64,000 bases of DNA from Formivibrio citricus (GCF_900115065.1 NZ_FOVE01000003.1:1-64000); one strand, 5' to 3'. Shown: positions 49,962 through 59,248, numbered from the stretch's first letter. Translations and numbers: made by a program. Notes: a model not told the origin generated them from the letters alone.

Positions 49962-52900
49962 ATGCAACTCCCTGCCCTGCCCCGCCCTCAGGAACGCCTG
50001 CAACTCGCCACCCCGCACGGCTCGGCCGATGCCTTGCTGCTGGCGCATTACGCCACGCAAGCGCAGCCGCTCGTCATCCTCGCGGCCAGCGCCCAGACCG
50101 CCTTGCGCCTGAAAGAAGAGCTCGCCTTTTTCCTGCCGCAGAAAACCATCGTCCTGCTGCCGGACTGGGAAACGCTGCCCTACGACCATTTCTCGCCGCA
50201 TCACGACCTGATCTCGGAACGGCTCGCGAGCCTGTGGCAGATCAGGAACAACGAAGCGCAGGTCGTGATTGTTCCGGTGCAGACCGCCATGGGGGTACTG
50301 CCTCCCGTCGAGTACCTGACCGCGTATTCGTTCTTCCTCAAGAAGGGGCAGAAATTCGACGCCGACAAGCTGCGCGCCGATCTCGCGTTTGCGGGTTACA
50401 GCAACGTTACGCAGGTGTACGGGCCGGGCGAATTTTCGATCCGCGGCGGACTGATCGACCTTTTCCCGATGGGCTCACCGCTGCCCTACCGCATCGATCT
50501 CTTCGGCGACGAGATCGAAACCATCCGCACCTTCGACGTGGACACCCAGCGCAGCCTCTACCCGGTGCCGGAGATCCGTCTGCTGCCCGCCCGCGAATTC
50601 CCGCTTGACGACGGCGGGCGCAGCAAGTTCCGCCAGCGCTTCCGGGAGGAGTTCGAGGGAGACCCGTCGAAGTCCCGGCTCTACAAGGACATTTCTGCAG
50701 GCAGCACGCCTGCCGGTATCGAGTATTACCTGCCGCTGTTCTTCGACCACACCGCCACGCTGTTCGATTACCTGCCCAAGGAAGCCGTACTCACCCTGCA
50801 TGGCGAGATACTGCCAGCCGCCGAGCAATTCTGGCGCGACGTGGAATCGCGCCACCGGCTGCTGGCCGGCGAGAAAGACCGCCCGCTGCTGCCTCCCGCC
50901 AGCCTGTTTCTGGCCCCGGATCGTTTCATGGGCGCACTCAAGGATTACCGGCGCATTGAACTGACCGCGCCAGAAATCCCCCCTGCCCCCCCTTTGGCAA
51001 AGGGGGGTACTCCCCTGTCCATCCCGCTCCCCAGCCTTGCCGTCGACCGCCGCGCCGAAAACCCGCTCAAAAAACTGCAGGATTTTCTGGCCGGTCACGC
51101 AGGCCGCACGCTGATCTGCGCCGAAAGTCTGGGGCGGCGCGAAACCATGGCACAGTACTTTGCCGAGTACAGCCTGAAACCGGCCCTGGCCGAGTCCTGG
51201 GAAGATGCGCTGACGCGCAGCGACCCCGTCCTGCTCATCGCCGCACCGCTGTTCAACGGCTTCATCCGCACCGAAGACGGATTGGCCCTCATCACCGAGG
51301 CCGACCTCTACCCGAGCGTAGCGCAAAGCCGCGGCAAGAAGCAGCAAAAGCGCAGCAACACCGATGCGATGCTGCGCGACCTCTCCGAACTCAAGATCGG
51401 CGATCCGGTGGTGCACGAAGCGCATGGCATCGGCCGCTATCAGGGCCTGATCTCGATGGATCTGGGCGAAGGCGAAACCGAATTGCTGGTGCTGGAATAC
51501 GCCGGCGACGACAAGCTCTACGTGCCGGTGAGCCAGTTGCACGTCATCAGCCGCTACTCGGGCGGCGCCATGGATACCGCGCCCCTGCACAAGCTCGGTT
51601 CCGGTACTTGGGAAAAAGCCAAGCGCAAGGCCGCCGAGCAGGTGCGCGATACCGCAGCCGAACTCTTGAACCTTTACGCCCGCCGTGCAGCGCGCCAGGG
51701 GCATGCCTTCGACTGGTCATTGCACGACTACGATGCATTTGCCGAGGGCTTTGGCTTCGAGGAAACCGCCGACCAGGCCGCCGCCATCGAAGCCGTTCTC
51801 GTCGACATGCGTATCGGCAAGCCGATGGATCGGCTGGTCTGCGGCGATGTCGGCTTCGGCAAGACCGAAGTCGCGCTACGCGCCGCGTTTGCCGCAGTCA
51901 CCGGTGGCAAGCAGGTCGCCGTACTGGTGCCGACCACGCTGCTCGCCGAACAGCACTTCCAGACTTTCAGCGACCGCTTTGCCGACTGGCCGGTGAAGAT
52001 TGTCGAGCTATCGCGCTTTCGCTCACAGAAGGAAACCACCGCCGCGCTCAAGGGCATTGCCGATGGCTCGGTCGATATCGTGATCGGCACGCACAAGCTG
52101 GTGCAGCCCGACGTGCAGTTCAAGCAATTGGGCCTCGTCATCATCGACGAGGAACACCGCTTCGGTGTGCGCCAGAAAGAGCAGTTGAAAGCCCTGCGCG
52201 CCGACGTAGACGTACTGACCCTGACCGCCACGCCGATCCCGCGCACTTTGGCGATGTCACTCGAAGGGCTGCGCGATTTCTCGGTCATCGCCACCGCGCC
52301 GTCCAAACGCCTCGCAGTCAAAACCTTCGTCGCCAAATACGGCGACGGTGTGATCCGCGAAGCCGTGCTGCGCGAGCTCAAGCGCGGCGGGCAGGTGTTC
52401 TTCCTGCACAACGAAGTCGACACCATCGAGAACATGCGCGAAAAGCTCACCGCCCTGCTGCCGGAAGCGCGCATCGGCATGGCACACGGCCAGATGAAGG
52501 AGCGCGAACTCGAACACGTGATGCGCGATTTCTACCAGCAGCGCTTCAACATCCTGCTGTGCACCACCATCATCGAAACCGGCATCGACGTCCCCAACGC
52601 CAACACCATCCTCATGAACCGCGCCGACAAATTTGGGCTGGCACAACTGCACCAGATGCGCGGCCGCGTCGGGCGCTCGCACCACCAGGCTTATTGCTAC
52701 CTGCTGGTCAACGAGCCGGAAGCCCTCACGGCCGGGGCCAAGAAACGTCTGGAGGCAATTCAGGCCATGGAAGAACTTGGCTCAGGCTTCTATCTGGCCA
52801 TGCACGATCTGGAAATCCGCGGCGCGGGCGAAGTGCTGGGCGATTCGCAATCGGGCGAAATGCAGGAAATCGGCTTTGCGCTCTACTCGCAAATGCTCAA

Positions 52901-53393
52901 TGAAGCCGTCAAAGCCATGAAGGCCGGCAAGGAGCCGGATCTGACCCAGCCGCTGGGCGTGACCACCGAAATCAACCTCCACGCCCCGGCGCTGCTGCCC
53001 AACGACTACAGCCCGGACGTACACGAACGCCTGTCGCTCTACAAACGACTGGCGAACTGCGAAACCGGCGAGGACCTCGACGACCTGATGCAGGAACTCA
53101 TCGACCGTTTCGGCCTCTTGCCCGACGCCGCACGCACCCTGCTCGATTGCCACCGCCTGCGCATGCTCGCCAAGCCGCTCGGCATCCAGAAAATCGACGC
53201 CGCCGACAGCGCCATCGTCATCACTTTCGGAGCCAAAACGCCGGTCGATCCGATGCGTATCATCGGCCTGATCCAGAGCAAAAAGAACTACAAACTCGCA
53301 GGGCAGGATCGCCTGCGCATTGAAGGCAACTGGCCGGAAGCCAGCCTGCGGGCGGTACGGGTCAAGGAAATACTGGGGGAATTGAAGGGATGA
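49962..53393 (+). CDS. mfd: Transcription-repair coupling factor Mfd
   Basis: Displaces stalled RNA polymerase and recruits UvrA. The 1,143 residues have UvrB-like N-terminal domains (PDWETLPYDHFSPHHDLISERLASLW), the RNA-polymerase interaction domain (IGDPVVHEAHGIGRYQGL, about 480), RecG-like motor motifs GDVGFGKTEVALRAAF (Walker A, about 628) and IDEEHRFGVRQKE (DEEH box), and the TRCF C-terminus. Residues about 338-351 (EIPPAPPLAKGGTP) are encoded by a dispersed CCCCCCTTTG palindrome at 50987-51007 that keeps the frame. Total length is normal for the family. Confidence 0.97.
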   Translation: MQLPALPRPQERLQLATPHGSADALLLAHYATQAQPLVILAASAQTALRLKEELAFFLPQKTIVLLPDWETLPYDHFSPHHDLISERLASLWQIRNNEAQVVIVPVQTAMGVLPPVEYLTAYSFFLKKGQKFDADKLRADLAFAGYSNVTQVYGPGEFSIRGGLIDLFPMGSPLPYRIDLFGDEIETIRTFDVDTQRSLYPVPEIRLLPAREFPLDDGGRSKFRQRFREEFEGDPSKSRLYKDISAGSTPAGIEYYLPLFFDHTATLFDYLPKEAVLTLHGEILPAAEQFWRDVESRHRLLAGEKDRPLLPPASLFLAPDRFMGALKDYRRIELTAPEIPPAPPLAKGGTPLSIPLPSLAVDRRAENPLKKLQDFLAGHAGRTLICAESLGRRETMAQYFAEYSLKPALAESWEDALTRSDPVLLIAAPLFNGFIRTEDGLALITEADLYPSVAQSRGKKQQKRSNTDAMLRDLSELKIGDPVVHEAHGIGRYQGLISMDLGEGETELLVLEYAGDDKLYVPVSQLHVISRYSGGAMDTAPLHKLGSGTWEKAKRKAAEQVRDTAAELLNLYARRAARQGHAFDWSLHDYDAFAEGFGFEETADQAAAIEAVLVDMRIGKPMDRLVCGDVGFGKTEVALRAAFAAVTGGKQVAVLVPTTLLAEQHFQTFSDRFADWPVKIVELSRFRSQKETTAALKGIADGSVDIVIGTHKLVQPDVQFKQLGLVIIDEEHRFGVRQKEQLKALRADVDVLTLTATPIPRTLAMSLEGLRDFSVIATAPSKRLAVKTFVAKYGDGVIREAVLRELKRGGQVFFLHNEVDTIENMREKLTALLPEARIGMAHGQMKERELEHVMRDFYQQRFNILLCTTIIETGIDVPNANTILMNRADKFGLAQLHQMRGRVGRSHHQAYCYLLVNEPEALTAGAKKRLEAIQAMEELGSGFYLAMHDLEIRGAGEVLGDSQSGEMQEIGFALYSQMLNEAVKAMKAGKEPDLTQPLGVTTEINLHAPALLPNDYSPDVHERLSLYKRLANCETGEDLDDLMQELIDRFGLLPDAARTLLDCHRLRMLAKPLGIQKIDAADSAIVITFGAKTPVDPMRIIGLIQSKKNYKLAGQDRLRIEGNWPEASLRAVRVKEILGELKG
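50987..51007. repeat. Dispersed palindrome (CCCCCCTTTG/CAAAGGGGGG) inside mfd
   Basis: An inverted repeat CCCCCCTTTG-G-CAAAGGGGGG preceded by ATCCCCCCTGCC, a form common as an intergenic repeat, lies within the mfd coding region and is translated as PPLAKGG. Confidence 0.75.
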
Positions 53394-53540
53394 ATCGTCT
53401 TGGTCTTGGTACCACCCTGGTTCCGGTGGAATCGATTGTTTTTGAAAACTTCAGAAACCCGCAATCCTGGCGAGTCTTGCAACCATCCTCTAGAATCTTT
53501 CCACGCCCCCAATAACAACCATCCGCACAAAGGACACATC

Positions 53541-53864
53541 ATGGCCCACGTTGTTACCGATGCCTGCGTCAAATGCAAATACACCGACTGCGTCGATGTC
53601 TGCCCGGTAGACTGCTTCCGCGAAGGCCCCAACTTCCTGGTCATCAATCCGGACGAATGCATCGACTGCACGCTGTGCGTGGCCGAATGCCCGGTCGAGG
53701 CCATCTACTCGGAAGACGACGTGCCGGAAAACATGCAGGAATACATCGCCCTGAATGCCGAACTCTCGCAAATCTGGCCGCCGATCGTCGAAAAGAAAGA
53801 CCCGCTGCCCGAACACGAAAAATGGGCTTTGGTTTCGGGCAAGAAAAACCAGATCGAGCGCTGA
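53541..53864 (+). CDS. fdxA: Ferredoxin FdxA, seven-iron type
   Basis: A 107-residue electron carrier with [3Fe-4S] and [4Fe-4S] clusters. Cluster motifs are [18 protein letters not shown] (about 9-26) and [16 protein letters not shown] (about 40-55), with [12 protein letters not shown] between, a signature of the FdxA/Azotobacter FdI-like group. The long C-terminal tail ([15 protein letters not shown]) is typical. ATG 53541 is the only start that fits. It lies 148 bp after mfd and upstream of the ArsR gene, with its own hairpin after the stop. Confidence 0.95.
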   Translation: MAHVVTDACVKCKYTDCVDVCPVDCFREGPNFLVINPDECIDCTLCVAECPVEAIYSEDDVPENMQEYIALNAELSQIWPPIVEKKDPLPEHEKWALVSGKKNQIER

Positions 53865-53884
53865 TCCGCTCCTGCCCATTTCTA

Positions 53885-53918
53885 TTCAACGCCGTGCATG
53901 GTCTGTACGGCGTTTGAA
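53885..53918 (+). terminator. Hairpin after fdxA
   Basis: TTCAACGCCGT/ACGGCGTTTGAA stem 20 bp after the fdxA stop; no long T-run follows, so it may be a terminator or only a stabilising 3' hairpin. Confidence 0.6.
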
Positions 53919-53960
53919 TATCCCGTCCATTTCATTTCGTCACGCTGACACACAGAATGC

Positions 53961-53998
53961 TTGACCCATCATGTCGACATATCTAAGATCGTCGACAT
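53961..53998 (+). promoter_or_regulatory. Predicted arsR promoter with overlapping palindromic operator
   Basis: TTGACC (53961-53966) and TAAGAT (53984-53989) with a 17-bp spacer form a sigma70-like promoter whose +1 would fall near 53996, at the ATG. The palindrome ATGTCGAC...GTCGACAT (53971-53998) with an inner ATCT-A-AGAT covers the -10 and the start codon. This arrangement suits autorepression of a leaderless transcript. Confidence 0.55.
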
Positions 53999-54308
53999 GA
54001 AAACACGCTACCAGAAAGTCATCCCGGACGAATGGCTCGACATGTCCAGAGTTTTCACCGCTCTGGGCGATCCGCATCGGCAACGCATCCTGCTTCTCTT
54101 CGAGCCAGGCGAACGGCTCAATGCCGGGCAGGTAGCCGATGCCTCCACACTGTCGCGCTCCACCGTATCTCACCACCTGAAGATTCTGCGTGAAGCACAG
54201 GTTCTGGATGCCGAAAAAATCGGCAAGGAAGTCTGGTTTTCGATCAACAAACCTTTTCTGGAAGAAGCCCTTGGCAACGTGCTCGGTTATATACGCGAAC
54301 ACGTCTGA
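53997..54308 (+). CDS. ArsR-family winged-helix regulator without cysteines
   Basis: A 103-residue DNA-binding protein of the ArsR/SmtB fold. VFTALGDPHRQRILLLFEPGERLNAGQVADASTLSRSTVSHHLKILREAQVLDAEKIGKEVWFSIN covers the winged helix, with the recognition helix at STLSRSTVSHHLKILREA. The protein has no Cys at all, so it lacks the ELCVCDL-type metal site; its effector is unknown. ATG 53997 is preferred (a TTG at 53961 is possible but lies in the promoter). It is followed after 133 bp by the giant activase-like gene on the same strand, the likely target. Confidence 0.88.
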   Translation: MKTRYQKVIPDEWLDMSRVFTALGDPHRQRILLLFEPGERLNAGQVADASTLSRSTVSHHLKILREAQVLDAEKIGKEVWFSINKPFLEEALGNVLGYIREHV

Positions 54309-54359
54309 CAGGTTTTGTTATGTAAAACAAAAAAACACCCTACCCAATCAACGCAAACA

Positions 54360-54388
54360 TTGACACAAGCGTTGCTTGCCTGCACATT
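54360..54388 (+). promoter_or_regulatory. Candidate promoter of the giant activase-like gene
   Basis: A consensus -35 TTGACA at 54360-54365 is followed 17 bp later by CACATT (54383-54388), a weak -10. It would allow expression separate from arsR. The ATG at 54442 has GGAG at 54429-54432. Confidence 0.45.
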
Positions 54389-54441
54389 CAGCACCCTGTT
54401 TTTTGCGGCGACAAGACGCCCAGATATCGGAGACCTCCTGC

Positions 54442-57400
54442 ATGAACCTGGCCGATGCCAATGCTCTTCAAAAACCGGATATCAACCAGAACAAGACCGG
54501 CGAACGCCTGTATATCGATGCCGGCGTGGGCCATCTGCGACTGCGCGTCTGCGCCGCAGACGGCACCCAAATCGAGAACGTCGTCCTGCCCAGTAACCGC
54601 GACCTGCGCGGCGTGTTCGAGGAGCAACGGGTCACCGAACGCTTCGGCGGCGGCGAGGATTGCGCCGTGTTCATCACCGGTAAACTGGCACCGATGGTTC
54701 GCCAGGCATTGGGCGGGGGCAAGGTATTCCTGCACGCTGCGGCACAGTGGCTGGCTGCGCGCGAGCGGGTTGCGGCAACCCATGCAGCATCGCTGGCGAT
54801 GATCGAGATTTCCGCCTCCGGCTACGGCCTGGTCGGCGTGGATAAAGAAGGCCAACTCAAGGACGACCTGCTGGTCGCCAACCCGCGCTGCGGGGCCGGT
54901 TCGGGCGTCAACCTCGATCGCGTACTGCAGAAACTGGGACTGAATCGCAGCCAGGTGGACGAAGTGCTCGCCGACTATCTGGGCGAAATTGGCCGTGAAC
55001 GGCGCGAAAAGATCACCACCCGCGCCGACCGCTGCGGCGTGTTCGGCTCGTCGGCCACGATTTCCGACAAGAATCAGGGCATCCCGCTCGCCGTCGCACT
55101 CGCCACCACGATCAAATCCGAAGTACTGAAGGTTTGCCGCAAACTGCCGGAGGGCTTCGAGCACGCCATCATGCTCGGGCGTTTCTTCAACTGGCAGTTC
55201 GTGCGCGACTGCGCCGAAGACCACCTGCGCGCGCTCGGCGTCAAGACCATCGAATACGATCCGGACAATACGCTGGTGCTCGATGCGCTGCACCGCATGA
55301 TCGAGCGCGTCGGCCCGGATGCACTGGCCCAGCCCGATACACGCCTCTTGAGCGAACCCAGCCTCAAGGAATATCCGCCCTTTACCGAGCGCAAGGCCAG
55401 TTTCGAAGCCGCCCACCTCTACACCCGCATGCCCTCCCCCGGCATGAAAGTCGCCCCCCCCGCAAACATGGCCGCATTGCCGGTGCATATCGGGCTGGAT
55501 GTCGGCTCGACCATGGCCAAGGTCGCCATGACGGACGACAGCGGCGAGCTGGTTTTCCTGGATGCCTATAGTAATGCAGGCGACACGATTGCCACCGTCA
55601 AGCGCGTGCTGACCGATCTGCGCGAGCGTGGCATCGAATCGCTCAACGTGCGCTCGATCGGCATTACCGGCTCAGCGCGCTATCAGGTGCGAGAAGCGCT
55701 TTCGCGCATCTACCCGCAGCTCGATTCGCGCATCGCCGTGCTGGTGGAAAACTACGCCCATGCCCGTGGCTCCATCGACCAGGCGCGGCAGCATCTCGTC
55801 GATCTCAAGGCCGCCGGCATTACCGATCTCAACGAGGATTTCTGCATCCTGGTCGACATCGGAGGCGAGGACACCAAGATTTCCACGCTGGCGCTGAAAG
55901 AAGCCGAACTCTTCAACAACGCCATGAACATCAAGTGCTCGGCCGGCACCGGCAGCCTGATGGATACGCTTTCGACGCTGTTCGGCATCCCCGGCGCGGG
56001 CGAAGCCAGCAAAGCCGCGATGGCCGCGCCGCGCTCGTTTGAAATCAACGCCACCTGCGCCGTGTTCCTGATGGAAAACGCGCAGAAGCTGCAAGCGCAG
56101 GGCATCCCGCGCGACGAAATCCTCGCCTCGGCCAACTGGGCCATCGTCGAGAACATGGCGCGCACGCTGTGGAGCCAGGTCGAACTGCCGCCGCGCACCG
56201 TCGTGCTGCTGCACGGCCAGACCATGCTCTCCGACCCGTTGCCGCTCGCCGTCACCCACCGCCTGCAGGAATACCTGGGCGAGCCATCCTACAGCCTGGT
56301 TCCGCCCTACCCCGGCCACCGCGCCTGTATCGGCCTGATTCGCACCATGCTGCGCACCGCGCCCGAAGGCGCGGAGGCGATGCCGTTTGCCGATTTCATC
56401 GATGCCGAATTCGAAAAGCGCATCATCCAGTGCAAGGGCGCGGCCTGCGAAGACCCGGAAGCCGTCTGCAACCGCACCAGCCTGAAATGCCGCGGCTCGG
56501 ACGGCAAGAGTTTCACTTTCACGCTCGGCGGCTGCTCGGCGATCAACGAACTTTTTGCAAAAGCCAAAGACAACAAGGCCGGCAAAACAGCCGCGACCGC
56601 GCAGGCCCGCGATACCTACAAGGAAATCTGGGATTTCATCGACAGCCGCCACCCGCGCAGCGACGACCCGTACCGCCTGGTCATCCCCCGCAGTTTCGTG
56701 GTTTCGGAATGGGCGCACTTCCTGTCGCAGATTTTTGTCACGCTCGGACTGCCGGTACACGTCGACAACGTGCGCGACCAGGATCTTTCCCGCGCCCAGC
56801 CGCATTTCGACGTGGACAGTTGCGCCCCGCACATGGGCGCGGTCGGCCAGTTCACACGGCTGGCAGGTGAGCCGCACGGCATCATCCTCGCGCCGCAAAT
56901 CGAAATCCTGCCCACCAACGGCAAAAGCATGGGGCGCACCTGTACCCTGAACCAGGGCGGAGTGGCCGTTGCCAAGGGGCTCGCGGAAAACGCACACCCC
57001 AATGCACGCTTCCACCTCTTCAACGTCAACCTGTCCGCGCTGGAAGCGGGTGCGATCTGCGATCAGCTTTTCGACCGTCTGCAAGCCGTATTCCGTTTCT
57101 ACAACATCACCCCGGACCGGGCCGGCTTCACAGCCGCAATCCAGAGCGCGCTTGACGCTCGCCAGACCCTGCGTGCCGAAACCGCCGATCTTGCCGCCGG
57201 CATGATCGAAGAAGCCCATGCCGCCGGGCAGCGCATCGCGCTCGTCGTCGGCCGCGAATACCTGCTCAACCCCGGAATCTACGACAGCCACGTGCGCCGC
57301 CTGCTGCGCGACAAGCAAATGCTCGCCATCCCGAGCTACGTACTGGACGTGGAACTCGACGAGGACTTCGGCCATATCTACTGGCGCAACCCGCACCTCA

Positions 57401-59205
57401 TCGCCAGCATCCTGCACGCTGTAGCGGAAAAGCGCCTGCACGAACGCGTCAAGCAACCGCGTCTCGCGGCAATCCTCGGGCAGATCGAATCCGGCGAAGA
57501 CCTGTTGCCGGTGGTGCAGATTTCCACCTTCTGCTGCGGCCCGGACAGCGTCACCCAGCCCCTGATGTCGGAGCTGATGAAAAAGCGTCCCTTCCTGCTG
57601 ATCCAGTCCGACGCGATCATCAAAGAACTCGCGCACCTGGAAAACCGCGTCAACACCTATGTGCGGCAACTGGAACTGGGCTTGCACGGCAAGCTGCGCA
57701 TGGGCGACGACAGCGCATTCGAGATCCGCACGCTCGACCAGCTCGAAAACGAACGACCGATGAACCGGGATACCGATGTCATCTACTTCCCCACCCTCGC
57801 CGACAACCGTGTACTGACCAGCACCTTGCGTGGCGCGGGTTTCACCTGCGTCGACAACTACACGGACGGCTTCGACCTGCAAGACCTGATCAAATCCGGG
57901 CGCAAGGCAGTAGGCGACGCAGTTTGCGCACCGATGGCCGCCGTCTATGGCGACCTGCAACGCGCCACGGCCGATTTCTCCCGTCGCAAGGCCGGGAACG
58001 ATCCGCTGCTCGCCGGCAAGTCCCGTCTGCTGTTCTTCAACAACGCCGGCACCGGCCCCTGCCGCCAGGGACAGTACGTCGAAGTCCACAAGCTGATGGT
58101 GCATCGCGAGCGCAACCGCAGTCGCGACGCCGCAGCCGACGAATGCCATAACGGCCTTGAATCCGTGATGCGCTTCCTCGTCGCGCGCGAGTCGGCCGGC
58201 TACAACTTCGGTCTTGAGGAATGGTCGCTGCTGCGCCTGTACCAAGGCGCCATCCTGCAGGGCGTGTTGCAGGAAATCCTGTTCACCGGCGGAGCCAACT
58301 GCCGCGACTATGCCGAGTACGAAACCTTCCTGGCCGAATACCGGAAGATGAAGGAAGAAGTCTACGCCGCACTGGAAGCCTTCCACGGGCCGGGCGCACT
58401 CGGCCGCGCCGCAGTCGATCTTCTCGGCACACCAGCCAAATACTTCGCCTACCGCCTGCACGGACGCGATCTGACCGAACCGCTCAAACGCTTTGCCGCC
58501 CGCTGGATCGATGGCCGCGCCCCCGCGCAAAAACCGTTGTCCGTCCATATCACGGGCGAGGTCTACATGCGCGTCGCCCAGGCCGAGGACATCTTCCGCA
58601 CCTTGCTCGCCACGCTCGGCTTCGGCCGCTTCCATCTGGAAACGGCGCCGGTATGGGGCTATCTCGAATATCTGGTTGAAGAAGCGGCAGAAGACGCACG
58701 CGAAGCCATTGCCACGGCCGAAGCCAAACTGGCTCGCCAAGGCAACGACAGCGAAACAGCAAAAACTTTGCAAGAGGCCCGCGCAAAGCTCAAGCGCATC
58801 GGCCACCTGCGCTGGATGCTGCGCAACCTGCTGGCCAAGCCGCTCTACGACGCTGCCGGCCTTTCACTGCCGAAGGCTGCCGCAAAAACCATGGAAGCTG
58901 CGAAGGAAGTCCTGCCGACCCTGCGCCCGATCGGCGAACTCGGCCCCTACGCAGGCGAAATCATCATGGGGCTGCGCGAAGGGCATGATGTTTTCCTCAA
59001 CGTGGCCCCCACCGGCTGCATGGTTTCCACGATGGGCCAGGTCTTCGCCCCGCGCCTGCGCGCCGCCGCCGAAGGCGAAGGACGCATCCAGCACCTGTTC
59101 TCGGCCGACGGCGAAGTCAACGCCGAAACACTGGCGCTGGCCATGCTCAAGCGTTTGGGGCCGGAAGGGTTTTTCGTGCGGACACCTGCCCCGGCCCAAG
59201 CCTGA
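54442..59205 (+). CDS. Giant 2-hydroxyacyl-CoA dehydratase activase-like protein (two BadF/HgdC domains plus dehydratase-like C-terminus)
   Basis: A 1,587-residue soluble protein. Domain 1 (about 23-330) is a degenerate BadF/BcrA-type ASKHA fold with YIDAGVGHLRLRV and NPRCGAGSG (Cys150). Domain 2 (about 349-660) is canonical: IGLDVGSTMAK, DIGGEDTK, Cys499 in KCSAGTG and Cys539 in TCAVF, the pair that holds the subunit-bridging [4Fe-4S] cluster in HgdC activators. The rest (about 670-1587) is Cys-rich (CKGAACEDPEAVCNRTSLKC; DSCAPHMG; STFCCGPDS; GPCRQGQY; NCRDY; PTGCMVS) and resembles the DUF2229/2-hydroxyacyl-CoA dehydratase type. Activators normally use ATP to push one low-potential electron onto a dehydratase or double-cubane reductase. 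Start 54442 has GGAG upstream. The substrate is unknown. Confidence 0.85.
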   Translation: MNLADANALQKPDINQNKTGERLYIDAGVGHLRLRVCAADGTQIENVVLPSNRDLRGVFEEQRVTERFGGGEDCAVFITGKLAPMVRQALGGGKVFLHAAAQWLAARERVAATHAASLAMIEISASGYGLVGVDKEGQLKDDLLVANPRCGAGSGVNLDRVLQKLGLNRSQVDEVLADYLGEIGRERREKITTRADRCGVFGSSATISDKNQGIPLAVALATTIKSEVLKVCRKLPEGFEHAIMLGRFFNWQFVRDCAEDHLRALGVKTIEYDPDNTLVLDALHRMIERVGPDALAQPDTRLLSEPSLKEYPPFTERKASFEAAHLYTRMPSPGMKVAPPANMAALPVHIGLDVGSTMAKVAMTDDSGELVFLDAYSNAGDTIATVKRVLTDLRERGIESLNVRSIGITGSARYQVREALSRIYPQLDSRIAVLVENYAHARGSIDQARQHLVDLKAAGITDLNEDFCILVDIGGEDTKISTLALKEAELFNNAMNIKCSAGTGSLMDTLSTLFGIPGAGEASKAAMAAPRSFEINATCAVFLMENAQKLQAQGIPRDEILASANWAIVENMARTLWSQVELPPRTVVLLHGQTMLSDPLPLAVTHRLQEYLGEPSYSLVPPYPGHRACIGLIRTMLRTAPEGAEAMPFADFIDAEFEKRIIQCKGAACEDPEAVCNRTSLKCRGSDGKSFTFTLGGCSAINELFAKAKDNKAGKTAATAQARDTYKEIWDFIDSRHPRSDDPYRLVIPRSFVVSEWAHFLSQIFVTLGLPVHVDNVRDQDLSRAQPHFDVDSCAPHMGAVGQFTRLAGEPHGIILAPQIEILPTNGKSMGRTCTLNQGGVAVAKGLAENAHPNARFHLFNVNLSALEAGAICDQLFDRLQAVFRFYNITPDRAGFTAAIQSALDARQTLRAETADLAAGMIEEAHAAGQRIALVVGREYLLNPGIYDSHVRRLLRDKQMLAIPSYVLDVELDEDFGHIYWRNPHLIASILHAVAEKRLHERVKQPRLAAILGQIESGEDLLPVVQISTFCCGPDSVTQPLMSELMKKRPFLLIQSDAIIKELAHLENRVNTYVRQLELGLHGKLRMGDDSAFEIRTLDQLENERPMNRDTDVIYFPTLADNRVLTSTLRGAGFTCVDNYTDGFDLQDLIKSGRKAVGDAVCAPMAAVYGDLQRATADFSRRKAGNDPLLAGKSRLLFFNNAGTGPCRQGQYVEVHKLMVHRERNRSRDAAADECHNGLESVMRFLVARESAGYNFGLEEWSLLRLYQGAILQGVLQEILFTGGANCRDYAEYETFLAEYRKMKEEVYAALEAFHGPGALGRAAVDLLGTPAKYFAYRLHGRDLTEPLKRFAARWIDGRAPAQKPLSVHITGEVYMRVAQAEDIFRTLLATLGFGRFHLETAPVWGYLEYLVEEAAEDAREAIATAEAKLARQGNDSETAKTLQEARAKLKRIGHLRWMLRNLLAKPLYDAAGLSLPKAAAKTMEAAKEVLPTLRPIGELGPYAGEIIMGLREGHDVFLNVAPTGCMVSTMGQVFAPRLRAAAEGEGRIQHLFSADGEVNAETLALAMLKRLGPEGFFVRTPAPAQA

Positions 59206-59216
59206 ACGCCGGCAAC

Positions 59217-59248
59217 ATCCCCTGTCCGGTACGACACCGGCAGGGGAT
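59217..59248 (+). terminator. Hairpin after the giant activase-like gene
   Basis: ATCCCCTG-TCCGGT/ACCGG-CAGGGGAT stem starting 12 bp after the stop. It lacks a T-run but its position and stability fit a 3' end signal separating it from the rpsF promoter. Confidence 0.6.
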
